Origin: Chryseobacterium gleum
GTDB lineage: Bacteria > Bacteroidota > Bacteroidia > Flavobacteriales > Flavobacteriaceae
Assembly (NCBI GenBank): GCA_945897915.1
Contig: CAMDGB010000001.1
Span: 107,507-171,506, forward strand
Direction: 5' to 3'
Length of the DNA stretch: 64,000 nt
Part shown: positions 61,746 through 64,000 of the stretch, piece after piece
How positions within the stretch are numbered: position 1 is the first letter of the stretch
How the letters are laid out: every line of letters begins with the position of its first letter
Notes under the pieces: model-generated
Told to the model about the DNA's origin: nothing
Seen by the model: the letters and a program-made list of their open reading frames with translations, nothing else
The model's database searches: none
Translations under genes and position numbers: made by a program

Positions 61746-62756
61746 TTAATTTTCTTTAAAAGCATCTAAAGCAGGTGATGGTTTTCCGTCGTTTTGCCAA
61801 GCACTCAAACTATAACCACTCCACGATTTGGCACCTTGTGGTTCCCAATACATCACACCTAGACCTCTGTTGTTTGGTACTTTTTTTACTGCCTCTATTG
61901 TTGCTTTTAATAATTCGTAGGTGTTTTGAACTTTATCAGCTTCACCGCCAACTTCAACAATCATAACATCTTTATTATAGCGTTTTACCATGTCGTTTAA
62001 ATTAAATTCTAAGTCAGCAATGGTTTCTGTATAGTCTTTTTTAATCCAATAAGGATAATAGGACAAACCAATAATATCGTATTTTACGTTTTGTGCGGTA
62101 GCATTATCGAAAAAAGTTCTGAATTTAGCGTTGTTATTGCCTTCATCCACATGAACAATTACTTTTATATTTTTATCAACTGCTTTTGTAGCTTCGTAAC
62201 CTTTGTTTAGCAATTGTCCTAATAGATTCCAGTTATCGGTACTACCTTCTGGCCATAGCATTCCGCCAGGAATTTCATTTCCTATTTGCACCCACTCCGG
62301 AGTTATGCCTGTATTTTTTAAAGCCGAAATCACTTCAAAAGTATGATTGTAAACATCATTTAGCAATTCTGTAAAACTGTGATTTTTCCATACATCAGGT
62401 TTATTTTGCTTTGCAGGATCTGCCCAAGAATCTGAATAATGGAAATTAATCATCACGCGCATTCCCATTTTCTGAGCCCGCAATGCCATAGCAACCGTTT
62501 CTTCTTTGCTACAATGTCCGCTTGCTTTGTCTTCATTTGGATTTACCCAAACACGAAGCCGAATTGAGTTCATGCCTCTATTTTTTAATAATTCCAAACA
62601 ATCTTTTTCCGTTCCATCTTGGTCGTAAAAGGTATAGCCTGTCGCTTCCATTTGAGGCAACCAACCAATATCTGCTCCTTTTACAAAAGCGTTTTTAGTA
62701 GAATTACAAGAAGTTAGTAAAACGGATAAGGTTAGTATTTTGAAAATTGTATTCAT
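61746..62756 (-). CDS. arabinogalactan endo-beta-1,4-galactanase, GH53 (lipoprotein)
   Basis: A 336-residue GH53 enzyme that cuts the beta-1,4-galactan backbone (pectin side chains). Lipoprotein signal MNTIFKILTLSVLLTSC (Cys17), so it is probably at the cell surface. Acid/base Glu161 in QIGNEIPGGMLWPEG and nucleophile Glu268 in MIVEVGGEADK, with family patterns GADIGWLPQMEATG, NSIRLRVWVNP and FHYSDSWADPAKQ. The second GH53 gene ends 2 bp upstream and the GH2 gene starts 4 bp downstream, so the three are one operon. Confidence 0.93.
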   Translation of the reverse strand: MNTIFKILTLSVLLTSCNSTKNAFVKGADIGWLPQMEATGYTFYDQDGTEKDCLELLKNRGMNSIRLRVWVNPNEDKASGHCSKEETVAMALRAQKMGMRVMINFHYSDSWADPAKQNKPDVWKNHSFTELLNDVYNHTFEVISALKNTGITPEWVQIGNEIPGGMLWPEGSTDNWNLLGQLLNKGYEATKAVDKNIKVIVHVDEGNNNAKFRTFFDNATAQNVKYDIIGLSYYPYWIKKDYTETIADLEFNLNDMVKRYNKDVMIVEVGGEADKVQNTYELLKATIEAVKKVPNNRGLGVMYWEPQGAKSWSGYSLSAWQNDGKPSPALDAFKEN

Positions 62757-62758
62757 AA

Positions 62759-63853
62759 TTAATTTTGACTAAACGCATCCATCACAGGAAGTGCATTATT
62801 GTTAAAATCCCATAACGCCTGATTTTCCCAAGAAGAACCATTTGTGGCTGATGGTCCTCTAAATGCTATCCATTCAGCACCCCAATAGCAAAAGCCTAAT
62901 CCTTTTGAATTCTGCTTTACAAGATTTTTTATAGCTAAAATAAAATTTTTCTGTCCTTCGTTTGAGGCTGGATATGTTGTAATCAATTGATCATTTTGTC
63001 CAACAATATTATTTGTCCAATCGTTCCAATTTAATGTAAATGGATAGGCGGTTTCTGCAATAATTACTTTTTTATTATGTGTTTGACCTAAAGAAGTAAT
63101 GGTAGCATTCACATCTGAAAGAATTTTTCCATGCCAAACGGGATAATAAGACAAACCTATATAATCATAGTTTATACTACTCATTTTATTAAAAAACCAA
63201 GTAGCGCCGCTTCCAATTCCTGCATAATGAATCATTATTTTAGTTGTTGTAGATTGACTTCTAATTGCCAAACTAGCAGCAGCAATTAATTGTAAGCATT
63301 GCGATTCGTTATTGATTAAATGTCCTTGAGGCCAAAGAAATCCGCTGTTAATTTCATTCCCAATTTGGATAATATCTGGCTGAATTTCAGTCATCAATAA
63401 TGTGGTATAATTGCTAACAGCTGTTTTTAAATTTGCAATTGATAAATTAGTCCAATCTGATGGCGGTGTTTGATTGCCTGGATCTGCCCAGGTATCCGAA
63501 TAGTGAACCGTTAACCAAACTTTCATACCCGCTTGTTTGACTCTTAATGCCAACGCTTTTACTTCTGTGAGTCCAGAATGATTATCTGATGGGTTTTTCC
63601 AAATTCGTATTCTAATGGTGTTGCAACCTGCATTTTTTAAAGTTGTTATAGCATTTTCTACTACTCCATTTTTCTTAAAAATAGCGCCTTCGCTTTCTAT
63701 TAATGGTAAATAGGACATATCTGCCGCACGAATAAAATCATCAGTACCTGGATTGTTTGAAATAGGCGCAGGGGTTGCTTCTGGTTCATTTGAAGAACAA
63801 GAAAGTACAAGTAACGCAAAAATAAAATAGACAAATTTAATTCCGGATTTCAT
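62759..63853 (-). CDS. arabinogalactan endo-beta-1,4-galactanase, GH53 (lipoprotein)
   Basis: A 364-residue GH53 paralogue of the next gene. Lipoprotein signal with Cys19 (LVLSCSSNEPE), then a Pro/Asn-rich tether. Acid/base Glu167 in QIGNEINSGFLWPQG and nucleophile Glu267 in VIIAETAYPF; TVHYSDTWADPGNQTPPSDW matches the family. The two GH53 proteins differ clearly, so they may attack different chain lengths. This is the first visible gene of the operon; the remaining 147 bp to the window end (63854-64000) are an AT-rich spacer and may hold the promoter or lead to a SusC/SusD pair outside. Confidence 0.93.
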   Translation of the reverse strand: MKSGIKFVYFIFALLVLSCSSNEPEATPAPISNNPGTDDFIRAADMSYLPLIESEGAIFKKNGVVENAITTLKNAGCNTIRIRIWKNPSDNHSGLTEVKALALRVKQAGMKVWLTVHYSDTWADPGNQTPPSDWTNLSIANLKTAVSNYTTLLMTEIQPDIIQIGNEINSGFLWPQGHLINNESQCLQLIAAASLAIRSQSTTTKIMIHYAGIGSGATWFFNKMSSINYDYIGLSYYPVWHGKILSDVNATITSLGQTHNKKVIIAETAYPFTLNWNDWTNNIVGQNDQLITTYPASNEGQKNFILAIKNLVKQNSKGLGFCYWGAEWIAFRGPSATNGSSWENQALWDFNNNALPVMDAFSQN

Positions 63854-64000
63854 AGGTTATAATTTTTCAAATTTAAAACTAGTTTTTTATAATACTACAA
63901 ATTTAAAAAAGTTGTAGCAAAAGGTCTGCTGGCATAGTGAAAAAAATCCCTCACTTGAAAAAGTAAAGGACTTTATAAATTTTATTTTATAGAATATTAT

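Noticed and set aside
1..64000. CRISPR arrays, prophage, restriction-modification or toxin-antitoxin systems, riboswitches
   Set aside because: No regularly spaced repeats with spacers, no cas, phage or transposase genes, no methylase-endonuclease or small toxin pairs, and no recognisable riboswitch core were found on either strand.

Overview
The window is low-GC chromosomal DNA from a member of the Flavobacteriaceae, most likely Flavobacterium or a close relative. The evidence is a gldB-gldC gliding-motility pair next to nadE, a type IX secretion (T9SS) plug-type protein, a secreted protein with a type-B T9SS sorting domain, a dcw cluster without murF or ddl, and start-proximal promoters of the Bacteroidetes form TAnnTTTG. 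No plasmid, phage, CRISPR or intact insertion sequence was seen.

Layout. 1-1140: small lipoprotein gene, a frame-disrupted DUF1508 gene and tRNA-Leu/tRNA-Gly genes. 1276-9887: mutS, a SpoU-type RNA methyltransferase, a secreted C-type-lectin T9SS cargo protein, a FolK-deoxynucleoside kinase fusion and sppA. 9986-16678 (minus strand): pruA, apaG, the T9SS plug-type protein, a methyltransferase, map, a relic of a TolC-type gene, gldC and gldB. 16758-24229: nadE, dnaG (with all four zinc ligands replaced), an ECF sigma factor/anti-sigma-like/outer-membrane protein cassette, a polyprenyl synthetase and an unrecognised lipoprotein. 24279-35585: rlmN, an O-methyltransferase, an acyltransferase, a PAP2 phosphatase, tatA, an operon of carboxypeptidase-regulatory-like protein, DUF6702 and M1 peptidase, pepE, tRNA-Gly, a GNAT acetyltransferase and two convergent L,D-transpeptidases. 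35820-41390: a DUF5916 barrel protein, gpmI, engB and an alpha/beta hydrolase.

41720-57512 is one compact division and cell-wall (dcw) cluster, all on the plus strand: mraZ-rsmH-ftsL-ftsI-murE-mraY-murD-ftsW-murG-murC-ftsQ-ftsA-ftsZ. It is preceded by three GTGGT boxes at exact 10-bp spacing that look like the MraZ operator. A YqeY-like gene follows.

The most unusual region is 58187-59305. A complete tRNA-Arg(UCG) gene is followed 814 bp later by an exact 46-bp copy of its 3' part. The two copies enclose one small gene (DUF4468-like) with its own near-perfect promoter and no integrase. This is the layout of an integrative element at a tRNA gene, reduced to a single cargo gene. Beyond it lie a GC-richer hairpin-bearing stretch and a minus-strand galactan-degradation operon (two GH53 endo-galactanases and a GH2 enzyme), which may be part of a larger island running out of the window.

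Other points of interest: a non-ATG (ATT) start inferred for a secreted protein, a gene-end relic between map and gldC, and intergenic spacers built of short locus-specific phrase-like repeats.
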